A stretch of 64,000 nt of DNA from Symbiodinium sp. CCMP2592 (GCA_905221615.1 CAJNDT010000513.1:124001-188000), one strand, 5' to 3'; shown: positions 34,813 to 46,530, counted from the stretch's first letter. Program-made: numbers and translations. Notes: generated by a model from the letters alone, not told the origin.

Positions 34813-34945
34813 TAGGGACCCTTAGGGGTGTAGGGGGGAGGGGTGTAGGGGACTATATTTCCTTAAATAGGCCTTATTAGTCCTTATTATGGGCCTTAAG
34901 GTCCCCTACCCCCCCTCCTCCCCCTACACCCCTAAGGATCCCTCT
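34813..34945. mobile_element. MITE family I, copy 1
   Basis: G-rich left arm GGGACCCTTAGGGGTGTAGG and C-rich right arm CCTACACCCCTAAGGATCCC. The centre is TTATTAGTCCTTATTATGGG. Confidence 0.75.
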
Positions 34946-35050
34946 GACAAACCCTAAACCAAGCCCTCAAACCAGACGGAAACCAGCGGCCCTTTGGCTG
35001 AGTTCTCGGTTGTCCCGAACAGGGGAGTTGGCGATGCAAACGAGTATTTT

Positions 35051-35175
35051 CCTATGCTTCCAGGGACCTTATTGGGCCATTGGGTCCCTGAACGGTTTAG
35101 GGGTTTAGGGTTTAGGGGTTTAGGGTTTAGGGTTTAGGGTTTAGGGTCGAACTATAAGGTCCTTGGAAGCATAGG
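35051..35175. mobile_element. MITE family L, copy 1, interrupted by a telomere array
   Basis: Ends CCTATGCTTCCAGGGACCTT / AAGGTCCTTGGAAGCATAGG. The copy at 41481 is continuous where this one is broken at 35094-35148. Confidence 0.8.
35094..35148 (+). repeat. TTTAGGG array inserted in MITE L
   Basis: 55 bp of GGTTTAGGG(G) units. GAAC stands directly before (35090-35093) and directly after (35149-35152). Confidence 0.9.
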
Positions 35176-35556
35176 GATATATAAACCCAGCAATGTTGGA
35201 GCTGACATACTCAGCTAGTAACACAGACTCGAGACCCCATAGAAACAATAACAGTTGCAAACCACAAGCCTAAAATCATGAACCTATGACCCGTACCCGC
35301 AAACTCCAAAACGTAAATGGCTACATGTTAGGCCGACACAGTCCCCACCATGGAACTGCTTCCGCGCGGCATTGGCAGCCTCCAGAAAAGACTGTGGCTA
35401 CTGTTTCGGGTTTGCGGCAGAGGGTGTAGGGTTGATGGGTCTAGGGGTTTGGGATTTCGGGCAGCTGGCAAGGATCAAGAGTGTTACAGGGCAGTGGGGT
35501 GTAGGATTAGGGTTGAGGGTTGCGGGATCGGCCATGGGGGTGCGGGGTGTAGGCTA

Positions 35557-35850
35557 AACCCCTAAACCCTAAACCGCTCAGCACGCAAACCCCGGAACAA
35601 AAAAACCTTGAGGCTTCAGCCCTTCAACCCGTAAAAGCCTTCAACCCTTAAAGCCTCATTTCATTAAATTCGCGGAGCCTTCAACCCTAAAACCCTTAAA
35701 CCCTAACGCCTAAACCCTTAAATCCTTAAAGCCTTCAATCCTTAAAGCCTTCAATCCTTAAAGCCTTGCCTGAAACCCTAAACCCCAAACCATAGAACGC
35801 CTAAACCCTAAACCCTTAAATCCTTAAGTATTCCTTGAAGACTCTAGATC
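35557..35850 (-). repeat. CCCTAAA/CCTTAAA degenerate tract
   Basis: Starts with CCCTAAACCCTAAACC|G (ending at 35574) and continues with TTCAACCCTTAAAGCC-like words repeated several times. Confidence 0.75.
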
Positions 35851-36367
35851 TTCGAACCCACGAGCCGACCTTCGTAGAAAACTCTGGTGCGGTTTAGGGC
35901 TTAGGGATGTTCCTTTTTAAGGGATCTATAAGGATTCCTCTAAGGGATACTATAAGCCTTGTAGGGTTCAGGGTGTGGGATTTAGGATTTAGGGCTTCGG
36001 CTGTTCTTCGGACGTAGTGCCTAGTCCGAAGGCTGACATGCAGTTTGTGGCAATGGAGGCTTTGGGGGGGTATACTGTACCATCCTCATATTCAAGGATC
36101 CGCAGGAAGATTGAAGATTACGAGTAGTTATTCCTGTCCGATAGTATAGGGTTTGGGTTTAAGGATGTAGCATTTCAGGTCATACCTGTAGCCCTTTTTC
36201 AAGTCATTAAATCCTAAACCGTCCGTCCACTTTGTGTCGAGGGCCACACGGAAGCCGAGTCGTAGTATCCCTCAGGACCTTGGCGAGCCGAATACCGTGA
36301 GACAAAGCCGGGGTTGTCTGAGGGAATCTCATGGTGTTCTGCGGTAGAAGGGTATAGCTTAGGGTTT

Positions 36368-36473
36368 ACCTGCAGTCTCCATTGTAGTTCCTTTTTCTGG
36401 TTAACCAAAAACTCTATTATAGGATCCTAACCGTAAAACTGGTTAACCAAAAAAGGAGCTACAAACTCCAGGT
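36368..36473. mobile_element. MITE family A, copy 4
   Basis: Left end CTGCAGTCTCCATTGTAG. The right end AGGAGCTACAAACTCCAGGT has a small deletion. GGTTAACC arms are present. Confidence 0.8.
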
Positions 36474-36474
36474 A

Positions 36475-36562
36475 GTAGGGTTTCGGGAGGCAGTATTGTG
36501 CCATATTATACAAGGGGCATAGCTTAGGGTTTAAGGCTTCGGGAAGCCGTATTGTGCCATGC
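36475..36562. repeat. 56-bp direct duplication
   Basis: TTTCGGGAGGCAGTATTGTG (36479) recurs as CTTCGGGAAGCCGTATTGTG (36535). GCATAGCTTAGGGTTTA stands between. Confidence 0.75.
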
Positions 36563-37025
36563 GGGCATATTGCTGCTTTAAGTATGGGTCCCTTGTTCGC
36601 GAGGTCTTCTTGTAAACGGATTACAGCATTCAGGGTGTATTTCAGAGTGCCCTGCAGGGGCCTAATGATTCAGGACATTGATCGAAACACCAAACGCGTG
36701 GGCTCCAAGTACTATCCTGCAGACCACAAAGAGAATCTTCCAGGTAGGGATTGCGAGAGTGGGCTCAAGGTTTGAGGACAGGGATCGCGGGCCAACAGCG
36801 GCCACGCGCCAACTGGAACCAAATGGCGCCGCTTGCCACTTTTCGATTGTAATGACCGGAGCCAACAACGGATCAAACCATGTGCGATTGAAGCCTGCAC
36901 ATTGAAATTTGGCAACCGAGCCCCGGAGCGAATATCCTTTCCTTGACTCGCCCCCAAAAAATATCAACCCGAAGCGGTCTAAACTTTAAACCCTGAACCC
37001 TACATCTCGGGCCCCAAGGGTCCCC

Positions 37026-37100
37026 AAACCCTAAAACAGGGACCCTTAGGGGGGTAGGGGGAGGGGGGGTAGGAGGCCTTTATGCCCAGGATATAAGGAC
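37026..37100. mobile_element. MITE family I, left-half fragment
   Basis: GGGACCCTTAGGGGGGTAGG plus a G-run and ATAAGG. The C-rich right arm is missing. Confidence 0.5.
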
Positions 37101-37180
37101 CATGACGACCCCCAACGAGTCCACCACCGGAAGCCTCAATCCTCGTCTCGACCCGACCAACTCGCTGGCCCTAAACTTCC

Positions 37181-37290
37181 TAATGCAGGAACCTGCTTAA
37201 GAAATCTTGGACCTTTACTAGGGTTCCTTGAATGAATCCTACTGTTTTGGGATTATGGGCCCAGTGTTTCTTAATCAGGTTCCTACATTA
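37181..37290. mobile_element. MITE family S
   Basis: Ends TAATGCAGGAACCTGCTTAA / TTAATCAGGTTCCTACATTA. It is followed within 6 bp by a CCCTAAA array. Confidence 0.7.
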
Positions 37291-37296
37291 AGCCAA

Positions 37297-37395
37297 CCCT
37301 AAACCCTAAACCCTAAACCCCAAACCCCAAACCCTAAACCCTAAACCCTATATATAAACCCCAAACCCTCAACCCTAAACCCTAAACCTGCAAGC
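37297..37395 (-). repeat. CCCTAAA array
   Basis: About ten CCCTAAA/CCCCAAA units with a TATATA interruption. Confidence 0.9.
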
Positions 37396-37882
37396 CCTAG
37401 ACCCCTGGAGCATAAACACCAAAACTCTAAGCCCCCAAACCTGCAACCCTAGAAACATCTCTGAGCGAATAGCCATAGCTCTGGCTGAAGAGGAAGAAAG
37501 ACCTGGCTTCCACCATTCTGTCCGACATACTACCTCGTTTTCCACACACACACACATACGCACACATATGCACATATACAGACACACACACACACAGAGT
37601 ACCAGAATAGTTTTTTGGGAGGGTGAGTTTCGTTTACACTGTAGTTGCGGAAGTTGACGTACCATGATGGATGCTTGAGCCCAGAAGCTCGCTCCAGCTC
37701 TTGAGCCTCGACCCTAAACCTTCTAACCCCTGACCCTGAAGTCCTAAACCATATAAACCTTACACCTGGAAGCCCTCAACCCTGAACCCTTAAAAGCCTG
37801 AAGCCTCATATCCTAAACCTCACTGCAGGAAGCCCTACAACTCAAACTTAAACCCTCAAAACTGCCATCCGCAACCGATGCA

Positions 37883-37987
37883 GTAGAAGCCAGAAAGTTG
37901 CAACATCAGTAGCCTCATGCCCTCAAAGTAAAGGGAATCCCAGCATGGATCATCCTAAATCGATGTTCCAACTTTCTGGGGTTCACT
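37883..37987. mobile_element. MITE family R, copy 2
   Basis: GTAGAAGCCAGAAAGTTGCA / TTCCAACTTTCTGGGGTTCA. The interior matches the copy at 27172 (CTCATGCCCT, AAAGTAAAGG). Confidence 0.8.
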
Positions 37988-38053
37988 ATAAGCCTTACAC
38001 CTTAAGCCCTCAACTTAAACCCGTCGGCCCTAACCCCTGAACCCTTAAAACTC

Positions 38054-38181
38054 TGGGGACCCTCAAGGGGGGGAGGGGACTATACTTCCGTAAGTTTAGA
38101 TAAGCCTTGTTGCCTTATCAAGTTCTTATTATTGGTTTTAAGGGCGCCTACCCCCCTCCCCCTACCTTTGTAAGGGTCCTT
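38054..38181. mobile_element. MITE family I, copy 2
   Basis: GGGGACCCTCAAGGGGGGG left arm, CCCCCTCCCCCTACC and AAGGGTCC right arm. Confidence 0.65.
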
Positions 38182-38347
38182 ATGATAGAGTCCTAAACAT
38201 TTCAGCCCTCAACCTCACTGCAGGTCCACCTTAGCGTGTCCGTGTGGGGAGCCTCTCCTCCCTCCGGCACCACAAAGTCCTCCGAGCGAGGGCTGATGGC
38301 TTTGAGGTTTGAGGTATCCGAACCCGCGAGGTTAGAGTTTCGGATTG

Positions 38348-38460
38348 ACCTGTAGGCTCATACCCTACCCCTTTTTTAGGGCATCTACGTTTCTATATAG
38401 CAGATCCTCAACATAAAAACTAGGTATCCTAAACAAGGGGTAGGGTATGAGCCTCTAGGT
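38348..38460. mobile_element. MITE family H, copy 2
   Basis: The ends ACCTGTAGGCTCATACCC / GGGTATGAGCCTCTAGGT are identical to the copy at 14846, and the interior is about 90% alike by eye. Confidence 0.9.
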
Positions 38461-38736
38461 TAATTTGGGATATCGGAACCTACAAGTTTAGGGTTTCGGG
38501 TCGGGGGTGTCAGGTTTCAAATGTTCGGACCTATATGGCTTAGGGGTTAAGGGTTTAGGGGTTTAGGGGTCAGGGTGTAGATTTCGTAACGTCAATCCTG
38601 AATCCTAAACGGTAGACCCTAAACCCCAAAGCCCTAAACCCTAAACCCCAAGCACAGCGAGCTTGCGACTCAGTCCTGTGAGTACGAAGCACTGGAACAC
38701 CCCGCAAAAGAACCACCTGCGATAAATCCTAAGCAT

Positions 38737-38826
38737 CCCTAAGCCCCAAAGTAGTTCCTTTTTGGGATTACCCTGTAGGGTTCTAAATATGAACCCCGAA
38801 AAGGAACTACTACAGGGCCTTAGGGT
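38737..38826. mobile_element. MITE family B, copy 5
   Basis: CCCTAAGCCCCAAAGTAGTT / AACTACTACAGGGCCTTAGG with the ATTACC(C/T)TGTAGG core. Confidence 0.75.
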
Positions 38827-38948
38827 AAGCATCCCTCAGCCCCCACAAACAGTAGGCGTAACCCCCCAAACATCCCTAAACTCTGAACCCTAAGCAGACC
38901 TCAACGCTGAACCCACTTGTCAGACCCTAGACCCTTAAACCTAAAACC

Positions 38949-39058
38949 CCCAGACCTTCCAAAATCCCTTAATGAAGGAATGTACCTTAAATGATATTAG
39001 GGATCCTACTAGGATTTAAGGTATATTCCTTAATTAAGGGATTTTGGAAGGTCTGGGC
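38949..39058. mobile_element. MITE family G, copy 4
   Basis: Perfect ends CCAGACCTTCCAAAATCCC / GGGATTTTGGAAGGTCTGG. Confidence 0.9.
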
Positions 39059-40079
39059 CTTAACCCCTAAACTCTAAACGGCTGGAAGGTCTCGGTGTGC
39101 AGGATTGGCAAGCTCAGCTCAAAACACTCAGAGCCTTCAGATCACCAACTGATATGGGCCGTAGTGATGCTGAACATCGTTGGGGATATACTCTGATTCA
39201 AGAAGAACTATTTCGACATGATACGGAGTAGTATTACTGATTCTTCAAGCCCCTATATTACTCAAATGTCTTGACGGAGGGCCCCTGGAAGACATCAGCC
39301 AGTGTGCCCCTAGGCTCATCTGGGAAAACCAACTACTCTCACATACAGTGGTAGCCTGGAACATCATTCTTGTCATGGCCTTTCAGGTAAAGTATATGGA
39401 AGGGCTCGAAACAAGCATTATAGGACCCCTCACCCAGAAATAAAATCGACAACTCCGTGCCGCACCTTCGGAAAGATACGGCCCAACCTCAACAGGTAGT
39501 GTTTTCGGCAGGCATACCGGGTGGGATAGCACGAGATCCACTGGAAGAAAGTCCCTGCAAATCCTACATGTGCTTAGGGTTTCATGGTTTCGGTAAGTTT
39601 GATAAGTTAAGGGTTGGGAAATAGCGAGCTGCTATGGTTTACGGTTACGATTTCTGGCATAGGATCGGATGCACATTGCGCTCTTAGTCGGGCCCGACAT
39701 GCAGCTACAACGAATGCGAACTTGAAGGCAGTCGCAACAGATTGATATGTCAGGGACTTAGGGTTTCTACGTCTGTCAGAGGTTGCTACACTTCAGCATG
39801 AAGCATCACAGATTTGTGGCGCGTGTGACGCTGCATGCACCATGCCCAGCCCCCGCCCCTTGAACAACTACGATGTATACAGTAATTGCTGGACGCATGC
39901 TAGACCGCAGATTCCTGCAATTGCCGCATGCCCCTCTGCTTAACCTTGGCTTTGCTTGAGGTGCCCCGAGCACCAGCAACTACAAACCTGAACCCTGTAC
40001 TCCTCAGATCTTTGGCCAAACAAAAGTTAAGGCCACCGCCGAGCCAAGGTCGCCGGGAGCCGGTCTACGCCATCGCGCA

Positions 40080-40424
40080 GCGCTGACACCACGGCCTGGC
40101 GGGGCTTAGGCTTAAAAGTGTATATAGGGTGTAGGGGTTTAGGGGTTTAGGGGTTTAAATAGGGTTTAGTGGTTTAGGGTTTGGTGGTTTAGGATCGAGG
40201 GGTTGAGGATTTAGGGTTTAGGGTTTAGAGTTAACATAGGGGCCTGAATTTGGGGGCTCCTTTTTCGTAATTAAAGTGTGATACACTTCCAAAATCCTAG
40301 CCTGGCGGGGTTTAGGGCTAAATTTAAGGGCCTCGAGAATTAACTATACTATCTTGGGGCTCCGTATCGTAATTATGGTACGGCGGACTCCCAAAACTCT
40401 AGCCGACACGACGGCTTGGCGGGA
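40080..40424. repeat. diverged 24-bp direct repeats flanking a TRS/U block
   Basis: CGCTGACACCACGGCCTGGC at 40080 and AGCCGACACGACGGCTTGGC at 40400 border about 300 bp rich in TTTAGGG. A shorter third copy (CCTGGCGGGG) lies at 40302. Confidence 0.6.
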
Positions 40425-41480
40425 TCAGGGCGGTTTAGGGTGAAACCTCATGAACCATTCGACAACCCTAGTTCCGCATGCAGCTATCGCAATCTAATCG
40501 CAACTCTCAAACCCTAAACCGCAAATTTAGTAACCGTGAACATAGCAAGTATGTTCTTGTCACAGTCCCCACAACTATATTATTATATTGAGAGACCTAG
40601 CATCGTCACTTACTTAAACTTTCAAGCCTACAATAATACTACGAAGCATCAGACTAATACTCGTTTACAGAAAGCACAGAAGAAAGTCTGGCCCTAAGCC
40701 TTGAACCGCACTGTAGGGACCTGACTGATGATACCCTGGCCCTATAATCCCCAATATAGTGGGATTCATATAAGGCACTCGAATACCCTAAAGCCTAAAC
40801 TCTAAAGCCTACACCCTAAACAATCAACCCTAAGCCCTAAACCCCTAAAGCTGAACCCCTGAACCCTTGTTGGGTCCTTTGGACCCTTGAACCCTCGCCT
40901 CCACCGGGAAGAACCGCGAGCCCGAGCCGTCCATGACCAGCTGCTGCCGCTCCGCCGGGCCTTCTGTGGATAATATCGGGGCCTTCGTAATTAGAATAAG
41001 GCTTATAGGGTCCCTTTTGAGGGGATCCTTAAAGGGCTATAGGATTTAGGGATGTAGGGGCCTTAGCAATTAGAATAGGGTTCCCCTTCAGAGGGGTCTA
41101 TAAGGGTTACTGTCAGGGTTGTGAGGAAGGGGCCTGACTAAGCAGAATAGGGTTCCCTTGGGTGGGTGGGGGGGTGGCTGTACTGTTGACCCTTTATGGC
41201 AGCTAAAGACATGTTCCTTGACACCCCGCCCTAAACCCTAAACACCCTAAACCCCCTGAACCCTGACGAATCGAACTGAAAAGCTGCGGAACCCTAAGCC
41301 CTAAATCTTAGAAGGGGTCCTTAAAGTCACTATTACAGGGTGGGGGCCCCTTCTAACCTAAACCACCTAAACCCAAACCCCAGAGCTCTGACGAGTCGGA
41401 CTGAAAAGCTGAGGCCAAAGCCGACGGAGATGCCACTAGGACTGTCGTAGGAAGGCCTGGGCACTTCAGCTAAGGTTTAA

Positions 41481-41559
41481 CCCTATGCCTCAAGGGACCT
41501 TATTATGGGGTCCTTAAGGGGCCTAGGCCCCTGACTATGAGGTCCTTGGAGGGATAGGG
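41481..41559. mobile_element. MITE family L, copy 2 (uninterrupted)
   Basis: CCCTATGCCTCAAGGGACC / GGTCCTTGGAGGGATAGGG. This shows what copy 1 looked like before the telomere array. Confidence 0.8.
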
Positions 41560-42775
41560 TAAGATAGGGGCCATAAGACTTAGAATCGGCTTCTGGGTAT
41601 AGTATACATTAAGGGCGTAACGTTAGTAAGGAAGCCTACCGAATAATACTACTTGTAATTTTAGCTCTGGTCAAAACTAGCCACTGGCTGAGTCAGGCCC
41701 CTACATTGGGGGTTCAGGGATCCGGGTGGTGGGTTATCCCCTGCAAGTTTCACTTAAGGCTTTCTGATGCTGATGGGATTTCGTGGGATTTCGAAAAGGC
41801 CTAGGGTTTAGGATGCAATAGGGTTTATGGCTTCGGTTTTACTAGTATTTGGCGGTTAGTGGTAAGGCCTCATATGTTGGTGCTAAGAAGTGCCCACAAG
41901 AAGCACCAACATGCACTGACCTCATGTTCACCTCCTTTCCGAAATGCTGACAGCATGCGTGAGCCCTGAAGCAGCAACAAAAACGGAACGTAATCCTCCT
42001 GCTGCAGCCCCCAACACATTGGGCTGGTTGAGGGTACTCTCTGTGCTTGGATGTCTGTGTGCGCGAACATTAGCTCGGTGTTTGTTTTTGCGAAGGCTGC
42101 ATCATAGAACTGAGCCCGACTCGATGCGATGCAAACGCACCCAGGGTGAATTCGAACCTGAACTCTAAACCCTAAACCCGATACCAAAGCCGGCAACCAC
42201 AAGCAGCAAGTTTCCTTCAGTTACAACCCTTATGGAGAGCCAAGGAGGCAAAGCTTGTTGTATAAATATATATATATATATGTATAGAATGTATGTTTCT
42301 GGTCACAGAGCATGTCGCATACCTGCCGAAGTCTGTTGCGCAAGTGTTTGCACCGAAGTCCTGCCAAGCAAACCCTGAACACTAAACCGGCGATCATACT
42401 AAACCCAAAACCCTTTAAAAGGAATTAGAGACTCATCCCTACAAAAGGGCCTTTTCGGAAACATACGGGGAACCCTCAAGGGAACCCATAAAAGTTCCTA
42501 GAAGGGTTTCCTTAAGGGTTCCTTTAAGTGTTTCATAATGCGGTCGGTCTATCTGTTGGATGCTTGAACCCTACACCCTGGGCCTGCACCCTTAAACTTC
42601 GCAAACCCCTAAACTCAAAGCAGAGCTCGCGGCCAAATGTAGTTCACCAGGGATTCGCCAGGTGCACAGCCTCAGTGTAGAGAGTTGAGTTTAGGGTTGA
42701 GGGCTTTATGGCTGAACCCTAAAACCTAGACTTCTACAGTGGGGTGAAGAGCAGTTTAAGAGAGGTGCCTGTCTG

Positions 42776-42792
42776 TATATATATATATATAT

Positions 42793-42887
<95 letters not shown>

Positions 42888-42920
42888 CAGAGAGAGAGGC
42901 AGAGAGAGAGAGAGAGGTAA
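42776..42920. repeat. (TA)n then (GA)n microsatellite
   Basis: A short TATATA run leads into about 135 bp of almost pure GAGAGA with three interruptions. Confidence 0.95.
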
Positions 42921-43283
42921 TTTTTAAGGCCTCTTTATTAACTTTGTTCAGGCTTGGGGTCTGCTTAGAGCTGGAGATGAGCTACTGTACATGCAGTCAC
43001 TCTCAGGCGAGGGTTTAGGGTTTAGGGTTGACTGAGGGCACTTTCCAACAATGCAGAGCTGCCAACACCGAGTATACCCACGAATGCCAGTGTTTTCCCG
43101 GGGATAGCGGTTGTGTTCGAAATGATAGCGATAGTGCTGTGCGGTGTTGGACTGATAGGACCGGATGAGACGGGTTTAGGGTTTCGAAGCCCTTTGATGA
43201 TGAATACTGTTGATGTTAGAAAATACAACAACATGATGATGATGGTGATGATGATGATGATGACGATGGTTTTGATATCAATA

Positions 43284-43386
43284 TGGGTGGTTGTCAAAAT
43301 TAGGGTCCCATTTTGGGTACCCTAAATAATAGGTGTCGTACTAAAATTGGGACCCAAAAAGGCACCATAATTTCGCCAACCACCCA
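43284..43386. mobile_element. MITE family C, copy 3
   Basis: TGGGTGGTTGTCAAAATT / AATTTCGCCAACCACCCA with TA on both sides. Confidence 0.85.
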
Positions 43387-43594
43387 TATGACTACTGTCG
43401 TGACTATTGCTCTGACTATTGTTAGGCCACTGGGGGCAAAACAACTCCGATGCTGACTTTCTTCTAACCCGCTGATTGCGTGACGGACCGCTCCCAAGGG
43501 AATTGGTCCGTCCTCCGAGCTGCGACGGATTCTGCAATGGTTTAGGCCTTCAAGGGTCAGGGCTAGAATCGAAACAAAAACGCATGCTTGCTAT

Positions 43595-43635
43595 GTTTGT
43601 GTGTCTGCGTGTGTCTGTGTGTGTGTGTGTGTCTG
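43595..43635. repeat. (GT)n microsatellite
   Basis: GTGTGT run with CT interruptions. Confidence 0.85.
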
Positions 43636-43734
43636 TGCCTGTGTGCCGATGTGTGTATAATTCAAACTGTGGGCTCATTGGCGCTAAGGTAAATCCTCTA
43701 CTTTTGTCTGTCGGCTCAGTTGCCATCTGCACCC

Positions 43735-44195
43735 TAAGCCCAGAACCCTAAGACCCTAAGACCCTAAACCCTAAAACCCTAAACCCTAAATATCCTAAAA
43801 CCCTAAACCCTAAAACCCTAAAGCCCTAAAGCCCTAAAGGCAAAACCCTAAGACCCTAAAACCCTAAGACCCTAAAACCCTAACATCCTAAATACCCTAA
43901 ATACCCTAAGACCCTAAATCCCTAAAAACCCTAAGACCCTAAAACCCTAAATCCCTAAAACCCTAACATCCTAAATACCCTAAATACCCTAAGACCCTAA
44001 ACCCTAAAAACCCTAAAAACCCTAAGACCCAAAGACCCTAAAACCCTAACATCCTAAATACCCTAAATACCCTAAGACCCTAAATCCCTAAAAACCCTAA
44101 GACCCTAAAACCCTAAACCCTAAAACCCTAAATACCCTAAATACCCTAAATCCCTAAAACACTAAACCCTAAAACACTAAGACCGCTGAACCCTG
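43735..44195 (-). repeat. telomere-variant satellite with 83-bp higher-order unit
   Basis: CCCTAAA, CCCTAAAA, CCCTAAGA, CCCTAAAT and ATCCTAAA variants only. TAACATCCTAAATACCCTAA starts at 43881, 43964 and 44047, so the variant pattern repeats every 83 bp. Confidence 0.9.
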
Positions 44196-44298
44196 TCGGC
44201 TCAGTTCCCGGCTGATCTGCTGAGTCCTGATGCTCTCCGTCTCCGTCTCGTTGGTGCCGTTGCCGGCCGCCACTGTGGGAGCCGGAGCCTCTATGGAT

Positions 44299-44383
44299 GC
44301 CCTAAGACTCCACAAAGACTACCTACTTTGGGGTCTAAAGTCTGTAAATACTACCTACTTTGGGCTACTTGGAGTCTTAGGGA
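44299..44383. mobile_element. MITE family E, short variant
   Basis: CCCTAAGACTCCACAAAG / TACTTGGAGTCTTAGGG with CTACCTACTTTGGG inside. Confidence 0.65.
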
Positions 44384-44677
44384 TGAGGATTTTGGTGGTT
44401 CCTCACTATATTTATACAAAAAAAGCCCCCAAACCCCATTGACATTATTTAGCGCCCTATAGTGGGGTTTAGTGGTGTAGGATTTAAGGGCTTGGGGCTT
44501 TGGGGGTTTAGGGACTTTGGGGTTCAGGGGCTTAGGGGCTTTGGGGATTTAGTGGTTCAGGGGCTTAGGGGTTTGCGCGCTTTGGGGATTCAGGGGTTCA
44601 AGGGTTTTGGGTTTCTTCTAGGGTTTCTGGGCTTCCCCCTAAGGAAGGAGTGGGGATAAACAGCCACTGTAGTAAAC

Positions 44678-44681
<4 letters not shown>

Positions 44682-44720
<39 letters not shown>
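44682..44720. repeat. (TA)n microsatellite
   Basis: TATATA run. Confidence 0.9.
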
Positions 44721-44973
44721 GTATGTATGGCGTCCTCAAAAGTTTCTACTACAAGATGATATCCCCATCCTCGATTCGAATAGAAAGAGGGCCCATACCC
44801 TAGACCCAACCGACCGTTTCTCACGGTTACCGAAGGTGAGACTTAGCTGTGGCCCCTAGAATCAAGGGACCTTGTTGTATGGGTTCCTAGACCCTGAAAT
44901 TGCCTCACCGGTAAAGCCCTAAGCAGGGTTCTGGACCCCCAAGGTATGTAGAATAGTAGCCTTATACTAGGAC

Positions 44974-45080
44974 TAGGATGCCCAACAACCTAGGAACAAA
45001 AGGGCTCCCTTTTGGTATTGGGTAACTTGATAAGGAACCTAGGACTACAAAAAGGGAATAAGGGTACCACTGGGCATCCT
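44974..45080. mobile_element. MITE family J, copy 1
   Basis: AGGATGCCCAACAACCTAGG / CTGGGCATCCT. The interior has GAACCTAGGACTACAAAAAG. Confidence 0.75.
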
Positions 45081-46165
45081 GATATACAAGTGTTGAGCCA
45101 TTATCTTACCTGCTTTTGGGGGTTGAGGTAGGGCTTAGGAGATCAACAGTCTCTCATGCAAAGCAGTGAGATTTTAGGCTTCGGAGTCGCGGGCTACAGC
45201 AACCCCAGATCGTGCAGGAGAAGAACCCAGGCCCAAGGCCCTGGACATCATGCGGCATTCCCCACCACCCGTGCAACACATAAGGTTAGAGGTCGTGCAT
45301 CCAGCCTGACTGACACTCACGATCTCATTCCCGCAGAAGAACTGCCACTGAGCAGTCGCCTGCGACGAGAGGTTTGGGTGTATGCAGATAGTGATCAATG
45401 ACCATAGCTCATGACGGTGGTCAAGATAAGGATACGGAGAGAAAGACGAAGATTCGGATGAACATGACGGTGTGGACAGACATGATGACAACTACCGCGA
45501 TCATGAACAGCATTGCATTACTGGTATCACTGCACCCTGTACACCGAACCCTACACCTGAACCGCAAACCCTAAACCCGATAAACCCTCAACTGAACCCT
45601 AAACCCTAAACTTTCAACTGAACCGTAAACTTAAACCCTAAAGGTGTCTTGCCTGCAACTTCCTCTCGTAGCTGAGGATGGCAAAAAGGCTGCGCTCCTG
45701 CAGTGCTGTGCCCAACGCATGGGTATGGAGATTTGTGGGGTTTATGATAGGCGTTATAATAGGGTTTATCAGTTTACAATAACATTCATAATTTGGCTTA
45801 CAGTAGGGTTTATCAGTTTACAATACATGAGGCTAAAAAGTGGGTTCATATTAGGGCTTGTGGCGCAGGATTTCGGACGGTCTGTGTGAGGCATCAGAAT
45901 TCCGGGCTTTTCCGGCTTCCTTTCACGTGTCATATCGGAGCGCGACTGTGACCAAACTAAGTACATGCACGACAAAAGTGTGAAGTTTTGAGGCTATGAT
46001 GAGAGCTGACTCACTGGACTAGATCTGCCGGCAGCTTGGTTACATGCATATATACACGGTCGTGCACATGTTCAACTAAGTAACTATCTGAGTACCATAC
46101 ATGCACGTGCAGTTGTTGAACAACAGCATGTCGTCGTTTGAACCGTCATACAGACTTCTCTTGCT

Positions 46166-46211
46166 CAAAGGGTCCAAAGTACCTTTATAGTAGAATGCAG
46201 GGTTTCTATAT
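46166..46211. mobile_element. MITE family F, left half of a split copy
   Basis: 46 bp identical to 53767-53812 of the intact F copy. It stops at TTTCTATAT. Confidence 0.9.
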
Positions 46212-46410
46212 CCGCCGAGGCCACAGGCCCAGGCGTTTTGGTGGTTACCTCAGGTACCCTCCACCAATCCTCCTCCCTGCAGCCCGCTCGTTTGCCACCC
46301 CCTTGCCCGGCCTCCCCTCATTTTCTCTGATTTGCGGGCCTACCCGCCCCCTCCAGGCCTCCTCCCCCTCTTTTTTTTCTTCCACCCCCCCTCCCCACCC
46401 ACCCTTTCCC

Positions 46411-46530
46411 CTCCTTTCCTGGCCTCTCCCCTCGCACCACCCTCCCACTTCTTCTCCCCACCCTCGTTCCCTCCTTTCCTGGCCTCTCCCCTCGCACCGC
46501 CCTCCCACTTCTTCTCCCCGCCCTCGTTTC
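46411..46530. repeat. 60-bp tandem duplication in C/T-rich DNA
   Basis: CTCCTTTCCTGGCCTCTCCC starts at 46411 and 46471. The copies differ at only a few bases. Confidence 0.9.

Larger units (their letters stand above)
32546..42775. other. gene-free TRS/MITE mosaic
   Basis: No supportable gene. Low-copy pieces lie at 32.55-33.0, 34.22-34.75, 36.55-36.95, 39.07-40.08 and 41.86-42.36 kb. Short frames on both strands there (for example 36.66-36.97 kb) cannot be told apart from chance. The rest is TRS, MITEs and microsatellites as listed. Confidence 0.6.
42921..46165. other. gene-free mosaic with a telomere-variant satellite
   Basis: Holds MITE C copy 3, a GT microsatellite, the CCCTAAA-variant satellite (43.74-44.20 kb), MITEs E and J, TTTAGGG-type words at 44.46-44.64 kb and a TA run at 44.68-44.72 kb. 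Low-copy sequence lies at 45.17-45.54 and 45.64-46.16 kb. Frames on both strands at 45.17-45.49 kb are not convincing. Confidence 0.6.

Noticed and set aside
36186..36206. Second spliced-leader-like sequence (TGTAGCCCTTTTTCAAG)
   Set aside because: It needs a deletion plus mismatches, too weak to separate from chance.
36662..36967. Overlapping open frames of 75-101 codons on both strands
   Set aside because: Neither strand is clearly protein-like, and they are about as long as expected by chance in this base composition.
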